This document shows, piece by piece, positions 33,991 through 44,592 of a stretch of DNA of 64,000 nucleotides; the stretch's first letter is position 1, and each line of letters opens with the position of its first letter. Source of the DNA: Hymenopellis radicata (lineage: Eukaryota > Basidiomycota > Agaricomycetes > Agaricales > Physalacriaceae); the NCBI GenBank assembly GCA_015501595.1, contig JADNRX010000099.1:93184-157183 (forward strand). The letters are read 5' to 3'. Under the pieces are notes generated by a model. The model was not told the origin of the DNA, did no database searches, and worked only from the letters and a program-made list of their open reading frames with translations. The translations under genes and the position numbers were made by a program.

Positions 33991-34839
33991 GTCGTCTTGT
34001 TACAACATGATAATCATGGCTCCTGCGAGTAACGATGATATTCACCGCACCACGAACAGTCCCCTGAAAACCCAGGCCAGGACCATGGGCTCCAGCTATC
34101 TGATCACTGCTTGTCGCTGGCGTAGCCCAACGGGTGCCAAGTTCACTCGCCGCTGTCTGACATTCGCCGGTACAGGTGCGAAACCGATTTCCGTCCTCCG
34201 ACGTGTCGCGTTCTGGCGGGCCGACAAGCGTGTTCCGAGGACCGACCGAGATGGGGCGTAGGTTTTGTCATCCCTCCATCCAGCGTGTTCGCTGTGAGGT
34301 GGACGTGAATTACATGTGTTCGGTACCGTCCGAAATAACCATGCCCACCACCTCTTGCACTTATATTCGTGCGGACTATTACATATGAAATTTTACGGTC
34401 CGTCCCTATTATTCCAACAATCCTTGGCGCTCTCCTCATCGCAACATGGTTTTCAATGCCCTCTCAACCACCATGTAGAAGAGCTTCTCTCGCGGAGTAC
34501 GCTGCCCAACGTCCTCATCAACTATAACTGTCGCAACACCATCGAGAGCGAGATCATAACCGTCGTCGGCGTCCTTCACCAATATGCAACCCGGATCTTC
34601 GACCACAAGGAGAACATTTATATCCAATTGTGATACAAGGAAGTTGGGGCAATTACGCAACAAAGAATAGCTGTCGACGGGAGTCAGAGTTGTGCGCGCT
34701 GTGAGGAGTCACGTACCCTAAGATCTGTGCTGTAATCTTTCTTTCGTTTCCTTCGGCCGGATTCGCTTTGGATTGCCCGATATGATTATGGGCCTCCTGC
34801 CAAGCGTTGGGGCCCAAAGTTCCAGGTTTCTGCTCTCGG
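33991..34839. other. no supported gene
   Basis: Short unsupported frames on both strands only; nothing with domain or splice support. Confidence 0.5.
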
Positions 34840-35731
34840 TTAGCAACTTCGCTCTGTCACACTTAGTTCTGGAATAATCACCTTTTCTTCTATGATTGTC
34901 ATGGCTAAACGGGGTAGGTCCTGCACTTTAATTGGTACCTCTCTCCTCTGCAACGCTCTGATAAAAACTCTTTCATTGTCGCGGCGGTCGCCAATGGGAT
35001 GAACAAGTCCTTGGAGCACGGTATTGAACTCGTCGTCAGAACAGAAGGCGCCTGACGCCCCGGCAGGTCTGATGATTGTTTTGTTGATATCATCATGCAG
35101 CCGGTACGGCTCGAAAGTTAGGATATGATCTTGTCTTGACGGGTATTCATCTGTGGCGGTGCCGTCAATGTGAGTGAAATGCTTGTCAGGTACCGTTGAA
35201 AAAATAAGCTCACCACTCTTATCCTGGTGCTGCGCTCGGATGGCAAAGCCATATCGGAAGTGCCTCAAGAGGTAAAAGATGCGCTTATCCGTATGATCCC
35301 TGGAGCTGATTTTATTGTCGAGGTATGTCGCCCACAGCAAATTTAGTACCACTTTCACAGGGGAAAGGATGTGGTGGTTAAGCATGAGGCTAAGTTAGAA
35401 GATTGTAAAGTATACTCTCAAGCAGATAGAGAATGACTTACCTTGCAGATGCCTCCAGGAGGACGGGATCGGCATGGGAAATGTCCTCTAAAAGCTTCGC
35501 CCGATTGGCAGGTGGAAGACTTTCAAATATTTCTGCAACCCAGGCAACAGTGGAGTCCTGGATCACAGAGATTCGTTGAAATATTGTTCTTGGATTCTCT
35601 AATTGCACGTAGGTCGAATGTGTGGCGTCGATGTCCCCGTCGATGACGTGTTTCTTTCTTGGATAGCTGTGTGGGATCGACGTCTGGAGAAAATCTAAGA
35701 GAGCCTTGGGGGGTTCTGTAGAGTATGACAT
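34840..35731 (-). CDS. unrecognised two-exon protein
   Basis: Exon 1 35731-35442 (MSYSTEPPKALLDFLQ) and exon 2 35389-34840 are joined by a canonical 52-bp intron (GTAAGT..CTTAG) in frame, giving 279 residues. The start at 35731 is preferred over the upstream ATG at 35890 because a TATATAAG box lies 47 bp before it. The sequence is well mixed, with FESLPPANRAKLLEDISHAD, LRHFRYGFAIRAQHQDKSGE and TDEYPSRQDHILTFEPYRLH. I do not recognise it, and see no signal peptide or membrane segment. It is divergently transcribed with kinase-like K3 from a 306-bp shared promoter. Confidence 0.68.
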
Positions 35732-36037
35732 GGGAAATTGACTGGAGCACTGGAGCCAAACTTCAAGACCTGCCGCGCTTATATAGTGCTCCCTGCAGAC
35801 GGGGCCGGTTTGGTCTCCCATAGCAACGGCAACGAGTAGAAAAGGCAGTGCGTCAAGACCGCGCTGAACGTGCTCACAACGTGTTTGCAACGTGGCCTGA
35901 TTTGTACGCCTTTATTGTCCTCGACTGAAGGCTGTACATGAGTGATGATCTGTTTCACTTTGAGGCTCCGCCCCGAGAGTATAAAGGGTCCCTCCTTTCC
36001 CCCCTTCTCCACATCACCCAGACCACTATACGCTTCA
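35732..36037. promoter_or_regulatory. divergent promoter with two TATA boxes
   Basis: TATATAAG on the minus strand at 35778-35785 (47 bp before the left gene) and TATAAAG on the plus strand at 35980-35986 (52 bp before K3). The K4 duplicate of K3 lacks this region. Confidence 0.55.
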
Positions 36038-37231
36038 ATGCCTTCCCCCGAACAGCTCACAGCAAGCTCCTTACTTTCTCCCGAGACTGTCACTGAAATC
36101 GTGCGGACCTCGCACGTTGTCTACACGTCTCATGCCGATTTTCTCAAAGACTGTCGGAAATGGCGCGAGGATTGTAAGAAGCAGAGCAGGGATCCAATAG
36201 GCGAAGGAATCCGCTTACAAGCTTCTTTCGAGATTCCTCTCAAAAAGTGCCCGTCCCCGCTGGAGCTTTCATCAGGTTTCCGCCAACCGTTGCCGCTTTT
36301 AGGCCTTGGCGCAGACCAGAGCGCGGGAACTTTCATTGGAAACTTGACCTTGGGCAAGTGCTTGAGAGTCAACGAAAGAGGAAAGCCTGATATGTGGATT
36401 GCCGACCTTGTCAAGGCTAACAACGAGGCGGGAAAGGGCTCTGCCAGTGCGCAACGTGTTGTGCTCAAAATTGCGCAGCAGTCCTCCCAGGATATTCCCG
36501 ATTTCGAGCCCGACCTCAATCCGTCCAAAGTGAAGGTCCTCCGCGCCATTAATCTTGTTGCTCGGGAGTTCTTCATTTACGAAAGACTTCATCATCTACA
36601 AGGTTGGCTTCTACCCTACTCATTTGGTCTTCACAAGGTAAATGTCATGCTGGCTGGATGACGGTTCACGAGTTCTCACATCATATTGTAGATCACGATG
36701 TCAAACGACGAGGATGCATACATCTTTATTACGGAGTACATCGAAGGCCGCAACCTTCGTACATGGAAAGAGGACAATGCCCACCCCGAACACCCTGCAC
36801 CCGTACCTCCAATTCTCACAAACTATTTCGAGAAAGGCATAACAATGGTACGATCTGAATAATGTCGCCTGTGAATGTGTAATCAGATCTTCCAGATTCC
36901 CCTTTTTATGGACCTTCTGGCCGTGCTGCACGCCAATGGCATCGTTCACAAGGGGCTTGATACCTCTCCGGAACATGTCATTCTCGTCGAGGACTCCAAG
37001 ACGGCAGCGGTAACCGGGGTCGTATTCGTCGAATTTAAGATAGCAGTAACAAAGGATAGTATTTCACGTGGGAGTACGATGAGCAAGCTCATGGACTTTG
37101 AAACCATGAGCGTGCTTTCCCACGTCACAGATTGCTGCCCTACGCATCGACGGATGTTCGGCAAGTGGATGCAGGCGGAGAAAATGGTTGCCCCACAGCA
37201 TCTTTTTTCGGGCGTGGACCTCTCAGATTAG
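36038..37231 (+). CDS. kinase-like protein K3, probable pseudokinase
   Basis: Three exons (36038-36637, 36692-36847, 36887-37231; introns of 54 and 39 bp), in frame, 366 residues. Landmarks: RVVLKIAQQSS (beta-3 Lys), AREFFIYERLHHLQG (alpha-C Glu), FITEYIEGR (hinge). The catalytic loop reads IVHKGLDTSPEHVIL, so HRD has become HKG and the Asn is replaced, and the DFG position reads VVFVEFKIA with no Asp. Both catalytic aspartates are therefore missing while the nucleotide-pocket Lys stays. The open frame and conserved splice sites argue against simple decay. A TATA box is 52 bp upstream. It is about 95% alike to K4 at 57729 and marks the left end of the duplicated block. Confidence 0.8.
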
Positions 37232-37489
37232 GGCCCAGAACGCTGTTGTAATAAGTAGTCGTGACAACGCTGAAGAAATCGGATACATGAAATAATGTTT
37301 ACTGACAAGTATCTTTGCGAGATCGCCGAATGAAAAGTTAACTGTGCAAAACGAGCTGATGCCTACGAGGGAAAGACCGATCCATGCACACTCGTAGCTG
37401 CGAAAGTATATCGGAAGCCCAGTCCATGGGGGAGCGCATCGCCACACCTCTTTCCTGACGATTCCGTTATAATATTAGTGCGGTTTACG

Positions 37490-38399
37490 TTCCTTCGTAA
37501 GCCTGCCTAAGAGAGGCGTCAACTCCGGCAAATACGTCGCTGTTGGATTCCGAATCCACTCCGGTGTTAATAGAGCGCAGCACTCGAAATGCGGCTGCAG
37601 AGCACCGTGAGGAAACAATAGGGATACAATCAGATACAATGATACCTCAGGAATTCATGACGTTTTGGTCGGGGGAAAAACGTTGACCGACGGAATCCTT
37701 GCAGACATCATCGGGAGGCCCGATCGCAGACTGAAATGCGGTCCCATCCTGCGCAGCGCGTAGCCTTTGCAAGGTGTCCTGAGCCACTCTATTAAAGCAG
37801 TACACGGCCACAGCGGGAGATACGGCGACTCGTTTAACGATCGCATCCAGGTGCCTATGCTTTTCGGTAAGTCTGACTAGTAGTTCACATAATTCCACTA
37901 AGACGTCGATGGATGAGGCGTGGTGGAACAGTAAGTCTGGGACGACGTGAATAACAAACAGGTGGTTTCCCGGAGGTATACCGACGGAGTGGGCAACGTC
38001 GGGCCGATACCTATCGTGAATCACGTCTGTAAGACGCTGGAGTGATACGCGATGGAAGTCGTGGGTATATTAGGACGCCTTGTTGGTGACGAAGATATCA
38101 CTGGTGAAGGCTGTGATCCACGCAAGAAGTGCAGGCACAAAAGCAACGATTAGACCCATAGAATCAGCCAACATGTCTGGCGTCATGGGTCTTGTGTCTG
38201 TCTCGAAAATATGAAACGCGTTAAAGAGAGCGCAGACACGATCCAGGATCCCGTCAGGATCAGATGGCGGAGGGAGGACATTGGGAATATCGGGGAGCAC
38301 GAGGCCTACTGCATGCTTGAACTGTTGGAAGCTCGCGCCATCCCGCAGAGCGTTCTCGACAAGAATGCCTAGATCGGCAGTCAGCCTCGATGTCGACAT
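37490..38399 (-). pseudogene. MYND-family gene copy A, internal deletion
   Basis: Starts MSTSRLTADLGIL at 38399 like copy C. A GAA codon has become TAA just after TNKAS (about 38073). After KDVIHDRYRPDV-type sequence and small deletions, the reading goes from AAQDGTAFQSAI straight into GPPDDVCKDSVGQRF, which in copies B and C belongs to the C-terminal part. About 950 bp, including the whole MYND finger, are gone at this junction (about 37715). A further CGA to TGA change follows QNVMNS at about 37660. It is clearly dead. Flanked by K3 on the left and the GT61 remnant on the right, as in the other copy of the block. Confidence 0.78.
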
Positions 38400-39099
38400 T
38401 GGTCACTCTAGAAAAAAAGATCATCGCTAACACAGTCTGCGACAGGACAGGGGATGGTGCTACTTACAGGGAAGAGGAGGCAGGAAGAGAGGGAACAATA
38501 CCAGCAAAACTTTGAATCCGAACCGTGACGTTAGGCGTTCTTCTGCCCATCGTCATGAACGTCAGGAGAACCAGAGAATGTAGGGAATTTATAACTCACC
38601 TGAATACTACGAGTTACTGGTAATGATGCGAGCTGTGTCTCCGCAGGTGATGGCGAAAGGCAACCAAGATCACCTGACGTTAGCGCGTGTCTATGTCAAA
38701 CATCTAATCTTTTAAATCTCGTACGTATGATCGATTGGTTCCTTCATCCTCTATAGTAGTGCCTCGTCGCCCGATGCGTTTGGAGTTGAAAAGCAGAACG
38801 TGAGATAAAGAGAGGGCAACGAATTGACAGCCAAAGCTCCGCGCCAGATATCAATAACCAGTCTCGAGTCTTGGTTGTGGAAAAGTTTTATCCGTTCATT
38901 CGCGTCAAGCACAAGTATTATACTTCGCTTATACCTGCAGAGAAACGTCTGGATGCAACCTAAACTGCTCGAACCATCGGTCATCGCGCCTGCCATTGAC
39001 CATGCGCCCTCCGCCTAGTCAGAACATTTGTCGTCAGTCTGGATTGCTCCCGGCTGAATGTGCAGTGTACATTATTCACGTCTACAAACATGAATACAT
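38400..39099. other. duplicated intergenic sequence
   Basis: Matches 61025-61600 of the second block (for example CAAGTATTATACTTCGCTTA), with indels. No gene. Confidence 0.6.
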
Positions 39100-39780
39100 C
39101 TACATAGGAACCTGTAACTCCTGCCCATACCATCGATACATCTCCAAAATCGCGGGGCCCCGTCTATCTACCTTCCCAAGATGGCCATCTAGAATATTAA
39201 GAACAGCTCGGATATCTGCGTTCATGTCGTTGCCATTTACTGCTGGGAGAAAGAGGTTCGCGTACACCTGCCCAAGAATTGAAGCCTCCTCCCAGAACAT
39301 GAGAGACATGAAGGTCTTTGGCATCATCTCAAGAACGAGTGTATTCGGCCCTGCCCTCCGAAGCTGCGTTTCTGACACTAGCGAGTATGCTACGACGGAA
39401 AGACTCACCAACGATGATTGAATAGCGCCCCGCCGTGAGGACCGATAACTGCGCGAACGTTTTCATGAAACCATGCCATCAAGGCTTCCTGGGACCCGAA
39501 TGTCTTCTCATGGAAAAGTACGAGCTCTTCTCCCTGCCCACGCTCAGTCAGTTTCTCGCGAATCGCATCGAGAAGCACGTCTTCGTTGAGGACACGTCGA
39601 CCACCGTTGGAGACACCGCCATGCGAGCGGCTAGCATAAACAATCTATGGACTGCATGTTAATCAAGCCTTCGGCCAGAGGATCGTACGCACCTTTTTAC
39701 GCTGATCAACCTGTATTGACTCCCCAAGCCCAAACGTCTCCAGTGTCTTCAGACAGCCATGGATGGACAAGCGGCGCACG
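39100..39780 (-). pseudogene. GT61 glycosyltransferase fragment, copy A
   Basis: The 3' exons of a family-61 glycosyltransferase on the minus strand: ETFGLGESIQVDQRKK (ends 39693), intron of 48 bp, IVYASRSHGGVSNGGRRVL...AVIGPHGGALFNHRW (39644-39409), 45-bp intron, LRRAGPNTLVLEMMPKTFMS and GQVYANLFLPAVNGNDMN, stop at 39100. The GPHGGAL motif and the following 'EMMP' and 'Y' segment are GT61 hallmarks; related enzymes add xylose or GlcNAc in the secretory pathway. Upstream of the first exon the frame breaks: a roughly 34-bp insertion relative to copy C and a TAA. No N-terminal membrane anchor can be found, so the gene is 5'-truncated. The three downstream exons are intact. Confidence 0.7.
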
Positions 39781-40438
39781 ACAAGAGAAAAGCATCGTCT
39801 TAGCTCCCAGATCATGCTCTCCGCTCACCCTCGTAGCCCAGCACAGAATGCATCGGGGTGAGCGCGGAGGGGGCATGTGTACGTGTAGCACACAAAAACG
39901 GGTGTTAAGTATGTGAAGAGCAGAACAAAGGATAACAGCAAGAAGGAAGCGAGTGACGAACGGAACGGGAAAACCAGTGACAAATGTTTGCTCGTGTTAC
40001 CTTTGGATGCCCTACCGTCTTTCGCCGGTTCCGATTCGACTCCAAGACGCACTGATCTGTAGGACTTCCAAGGAATGATGGCGCCACTACAACAGTAGCT
40101 TCGAAACAGAATCAGCGTTCCTGTGCTGGGTGTGACGGATCGAGAGGCGCGCGTATGGGTATTTCTTTTTCCTCATGGAATGTCGTCGAGTTTGAAATTT
40201 GAAGAGCAATGGTAAAAACCTGGACTGGTAGTCAATGAGCCATATCGGCGGCGGCTGAGGCCAGTCGACGGCTTAGCCCATAAGGAGGATGCAGCAGTAT
40301 AGTTGAAGGGGTACGCAGCCGATAGCTGCTCCTTTGTTTCGCAACGCGCTCACGTGAAGTGGATTGCCACATTAATGTTTGTCATTGTGATGGTCGATCA
40401 CCAAGTTTGTCTCGGGACCCGGCTTTGCTCTTGCCACC
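39781..40438. other. no supported gene
   Basis: 5' side of the GT61 remnant and promoter side of the F-box gene. The last 120 bp resemble the promoter of the second F-box gene (GTTTGTCATTGTGATGGTCG in both). Confidence 0.5.
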
Positions 40439-42183
40439 ATGATCAGGTAAGAGGACCCTCCTGCACTTTGATTTCACTAATGTTGTCTGGCAGTACTACC
40501 CCACGAGATTGGTCTTCCCACGACTACGACGTCCCACATTGCACTCACGAGCCTGACGCGCACTACTACTATCACTTGGTAGAGTACCCATTGTTGGAGA
40601 AGGAGCGTTGGCGAGGCGTCCGTGACGTTGTATCCGGTGATCGCTTTACGGATGACACGTATCGGACATGGGCTTCGTCGCGAATGAAGGCGATGGAGGC
40701 GGATATCGCAGCAGTGGACGACCACATTCAGCGACTAGAGAGGCACCGTTCACGTCTCCGTCACGATCTAATCACCCTCTCATCTTCGCTGGCACCTGTG
40801 CGTACCCTGCCGCGGGATGTCCTGCTCGAAGTGTTTACATGCCTTGTCCGCCACCATGGGTCCACAAGTAGATCAGAGGCGGCGCCTTGGGCTCTCCTCA
40901 AAGTATGCCATCAGTGGCGCCAGATTGCATCGTCTTCGTCGTCGCTTTGGAGCTCCATTATGATTACCAACAAATGTTGGTCACCCTCCATGACACAATT
41001 CGCTCCTCTATCAGCTGTGCTCGGTTTGGTCAAACATTCGCTGTCTGCATCCCACCAAGTGCCCCTTTCTGTTGCCGTTGACCTTCACGCCGCGAGGGGG
41101 TCTGTCTCAGAATTTACTACCCCGGTCATGACCACCTTGGCCAAGAATCGCTCGCGCATTCGGGAATTGATTTTCTGTGCGGAATGGTACTTCAGGAAAT
41201 CAGAGAGCGAGTGTTCCGAGGTGAATAACGTCTTCACGAATGCCTTCTTGGATGTCGAGAACGCTTGCCCTATGCTCAAGGAGCTGGACATGCTTGGTCC
41301 TGGCAAGTGCGAAGTACGCGCTGTTCCCGGATCTGCGCCTAACCTTACGCGACTTCGCGATCTTGTACTCCACGATGATGAGCGCCAACCTTCGGAGGCG
41401 CTTGTCAACCCCACCATCACACATTTCTCGTGCTATGTCTCCGCCATTGACAATATCTCTGTCCTTGGTCGTTTGCCTCTTCTGAAAGAGCTGCACATCT
41501 TTGTCGCACCTGAAGCGCAGCTACCCAAGAACCCAATTCCGACACGGCATTCCCGAGTTCAATATTTTAGTGCCACGCGATCGGACATCTTGGATTTCCT
41601 CGCACTTCCCTCTCTCCGAGTCTTAACCATCACCAAAACAAAGGGTATAAAGCTCTCCCCAGGGACCGTGGCTTGCCATATCAAGTCGTTGATCGCGCGG
41701 TCGAAGTGCACGATTCAGACTGTGGTCTTATCCCCGGAGTACGTGCAGCACACCATCCTTGACATTCACGGTCTTCACCGCCTTGACACGATCGCACTCT
41801 ACACTGGTTACTTCAGCGAGTTAGATAAGGCCCTGAAGACTCTCGCTTCTTCCGCCTCACTGCCAAACCTCCGTCGGTTGATTATTCTTCAGAAGACCCA
41901 ATTGCATGATTACGACTTCCCGGAATTTCCTCACGCTCTGAAAACCATTCTCGACTCGAGCAAGTATGATCTGGGAGGGAAGATCAAGACCATCGAGGTA
42001 TGGGATCGGCAGGCTGCAACCGGGGAACCAGACCTCTTGCAGCGATTTGCGAGCCTGCGCGTCAACAACGATGGCCGCCAATGGATACCCCGCACGTACT
42101 CCGATTTCTCTGTTAACGAGCATTCTCCACCAATAGAGGGAGGTATGTGGCGTTGGCTGAGCGATATTATTCCAAGTATATAG
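40439..42183 (+). CDS. F-box protein F1
   Basis: An 8-nt first coding exon (ATGATCAG, 40439-40446), a 47-bp intron, then one 1690-bp exon to the stop at 42183: 565 residues. The 3'-most possible ATG is in an excellent context (GCCACCATGA). After a His/Tyr-rich N terminus there is a coiled coil (HIQRLERHRSRLRHDL), then RTLPRDVLLEVFTCLV...LLKVCHQWRQIASS, the F-box-like layout of mushroom F-box proteins, and about 400 residues with irregular leucine-rich strands (NLTRLRDLVLHDDE, LPLLKELHIFVAPEA, LPSLRVLTITKTK). It likely recruits substrates to an SCF-type ubiquitin ligase. Sister gene F2 lies at 51366 with the same structure. Frame and splice sites are intact. Confidence 0.82.
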
Positions 42184-43735
42184 GTTTCTTGTCCAAATGT
42201 CTGTTTCTTATAAACGTCCGTATCACTATCCTCAATTGACGCACTGCTGGTTATCGGTTCTTCGGCTTGTGCTAGGTAAGCTTCCTTGCACAGCCACATG
42301 CCTTTTGTTTCCAACCATCATACTTGTTATTTCTACATCCTCGCCGCTTACTCCACCTTCTGACGGCCTGTACCTAATTCGCTTCGGTTCGAACTCTCTT
42401 GTCTCCTGTTTGCCCAGGTCGCGAGACAGATTCAATGTCGTCCTTCTTCGCGGATACTTTGATTTTGGGATATAACCCGCGTGAGGCATCAGCGCTTGCC
42501 GCCCATGCATGTCTGGCGCGCGCCGGCGAATGATCTTACCCGGAGGATAGTGCCAGTACGTCTTTCCGCTTGACGTCCTTGTATGTTGCAGTTAAATTTC
42601 CAACAGCCGTACATTGTCCGCAATGTCTCCTTCCCCGTGCAATTTCATTGAAGCCTCTTCGAAGCGTCGTAGAACGGTTCACGAGACCTTGATGCTCGGC
42701 GAACACTATGTGCGTGAAATCAACTGATTCAACAATCGGCTCGTCTGTATTTCCCCGACTTGCGCAAATACGTAGACGACGTCTATGCTTCTTATCGCAG
42801 AGAATCCAGCCAACTTGCTGTGCCTTTGTATCCGCGATGTCGACTAGACCGTGAACGGGCGAGCCACAGGGCGGACGACCAGCGGTAGTGACCTCACACA
42901 CCCGTGTGGACGACGCGTTGATGACGCGGTGTTAAAGTGGTCTGCTTCTTGGAATCTCTCACACCCTCATTTGGATTGCACTGGTAAGACCAGGTCCTTT
43001 GTGCTATCGACCGCGCTGATGAAGTCCCACATCTATAGTACCGAGTCCCGACAACTCTCCATGTTTTACTGTGTAGGACCACGTCTTTGCTTGATCCTCC
43101 CGACCGCTTGATTTACTGTCTTTGCCGTGCTTAGATGTCGCGTCTCGACACAACATCGGTGAACGTCTTGTCTCGATATCGCACGCTAGATAGGGTGCGG
43201 GCTACAGCATGCATGCCGATTACTACCACGCACCTGTCTGGCCCCTTGATGACTTCCGGAGGCAGCGTCAGGTTCTATCGAGGTACGCGCTATGCATCGT
43301 TCAGTGACGAGTGAGCCATAGCTTACCTCGTCTGTTTTTAGGTAGGGTTACACCTCGTGCGCCCGCGTCGGTCGAACCCTCCGACCAGCATTGTAAGGTG
43401 TTATACCTAACCTATTGCTGCGCGAAGACTCATGAACGTCCTTGCTCCAGGCGGGAGAACATGATTCCGTGGGTACAACAGTTCGAGGAGGAGGGGCTTG
43501 ATATCCTGGTGGCAAACTTCATCTTTCTGTGGACATTCTACACTGTACTCCGATGCGCATGTGCGATGTCTGACTATATCTCGTGGTGCCTAAAATGGCC
43601 AAGTGCCGCGACAGACGGATGCTCTAGTGCCGTTCGTGGACGCTCCATCCATGGGAAAATTGAATCATGTCGGGCGCAGTGATGTCTAGATGTTTCATTT
43701 GCATTATGTGTACTATGTGGTGTTGTCTACATTTT
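42184..43735. other. no supported gene
   Basis: The best frames are 42536-42901 on the minus strand (121 codons, Cys/Arg-rich) and 43311-43682 on the plus strand (123 codons, hydrophobic middle). Neither has a known motif or partner exon. Confidence 0.4.
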
Positions 43736-44528
43736 CTACTCGCTACTTACGTCGGGGCTCGGGAAATTTTGCCTAATGAAAGTCTTTACTTCCTTCGGCA
43801 CGGGCTTACTTAGACTAAGCGGTTGACCACTCTTCTCCAAGGCAGAGTCTTCACGAAGACTAAATTCGTGATGCTCAGACTCTGTACTGCCCCGCTTGTG
43901 GAAGGACAACTTGACATTCCCATCATCTTGTATATCTGCGGAGAGGCGAACTTCGTGACCCTCATAGTACAACGTGGATAGCGCCAGTGCCACGAAAATC
44001 GCCGCAGAACATGGCCATCTGAATCCACCTTTCGCCATTCGATCGAGTTCAAAAGTCACACTCACGTCGCGGGCTAAGTATCGTATTGGATTGGTGAGGT
44101 TCGGCTGCATACACATAGAAATAGAATGACGGACCTGATTGGAAAGGAGGCTGCTTCTCGTGCCCTTCGACGGTTACCTCTACCGGCTGTCCAACTGCGG
44201 TCGAAATAGGCCAGCGCGCTTTCACCGTCAACCATTCAACAGCAACACAGGGCTGCACGCGAGCCTTCTCTCGCACTTTGGTCTCGATATCAGAGATAAC
44301 ACTCGAAAGGTCTCCGTCAACTATTTCTTTGCATTTTGTCTTCATCATATTGAAGAAATCTGGCCCACAAGGTGGAACGTTCCCCAGCTGCAAAGGCCGG
44401 CGTTGCGTCGTTCTCTGAGCCAGAACCGGTGGCCATCGAGCGCCAGTACCATCGTAGTTTAGACTACCAGATCCTGTGTTACCCATGTCTGGGGATGATT
44501 CGAGTAGAGAAGAAGTTGGCTGTTGCAT
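43736..44528 (-). CDS. unrecognised protein
   Basis: Exon 1 (44528-44136 or so, MQQPTSSLLESSPDMGN) and exon 2 (44073-43736) can be joined by a 61-bp intron with donor GTCCGT and acceptor CTTAG, giving 243 residues through HEKQPPFQS to ARDVSVTFELDRMAKGG. The donor is weak; the alternative is a one-base frameshift near 44095 inside FYFYVYAAEP, so the gene could be damaged. A TATAAAAGG box at 44584-44592 sits 56 bp upstream of the ATG, which supports expression. The second half has a short hydrophobic stretch (FRWPCSAAIFVALALSTLYY) and a beta-rich, Ser/Glu-rich tail. I do not recognise the family. Confidence 0.55.
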
Positions 44529-44583
44529 CGTTCAGAGCGAATAAGCGATGTGGAAGGTGATGAATGTTCATTGAACAAGGGGT

Positions 44584-44592
44584 CCTTTTATA
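44584..44592 (-). promoter_or_regulatory. TATA box of the 44528 gene
   Basis: TATAAAAGG on the minus strand, 56 bp upstream of the ATG. Confidence 0.5.

Noticed and set aside
42384..42400. Possible tRNA T-arm (GGTTCGAAC)
   Set aside because: No matching A box, acceptor stem or anticodon arm around it.
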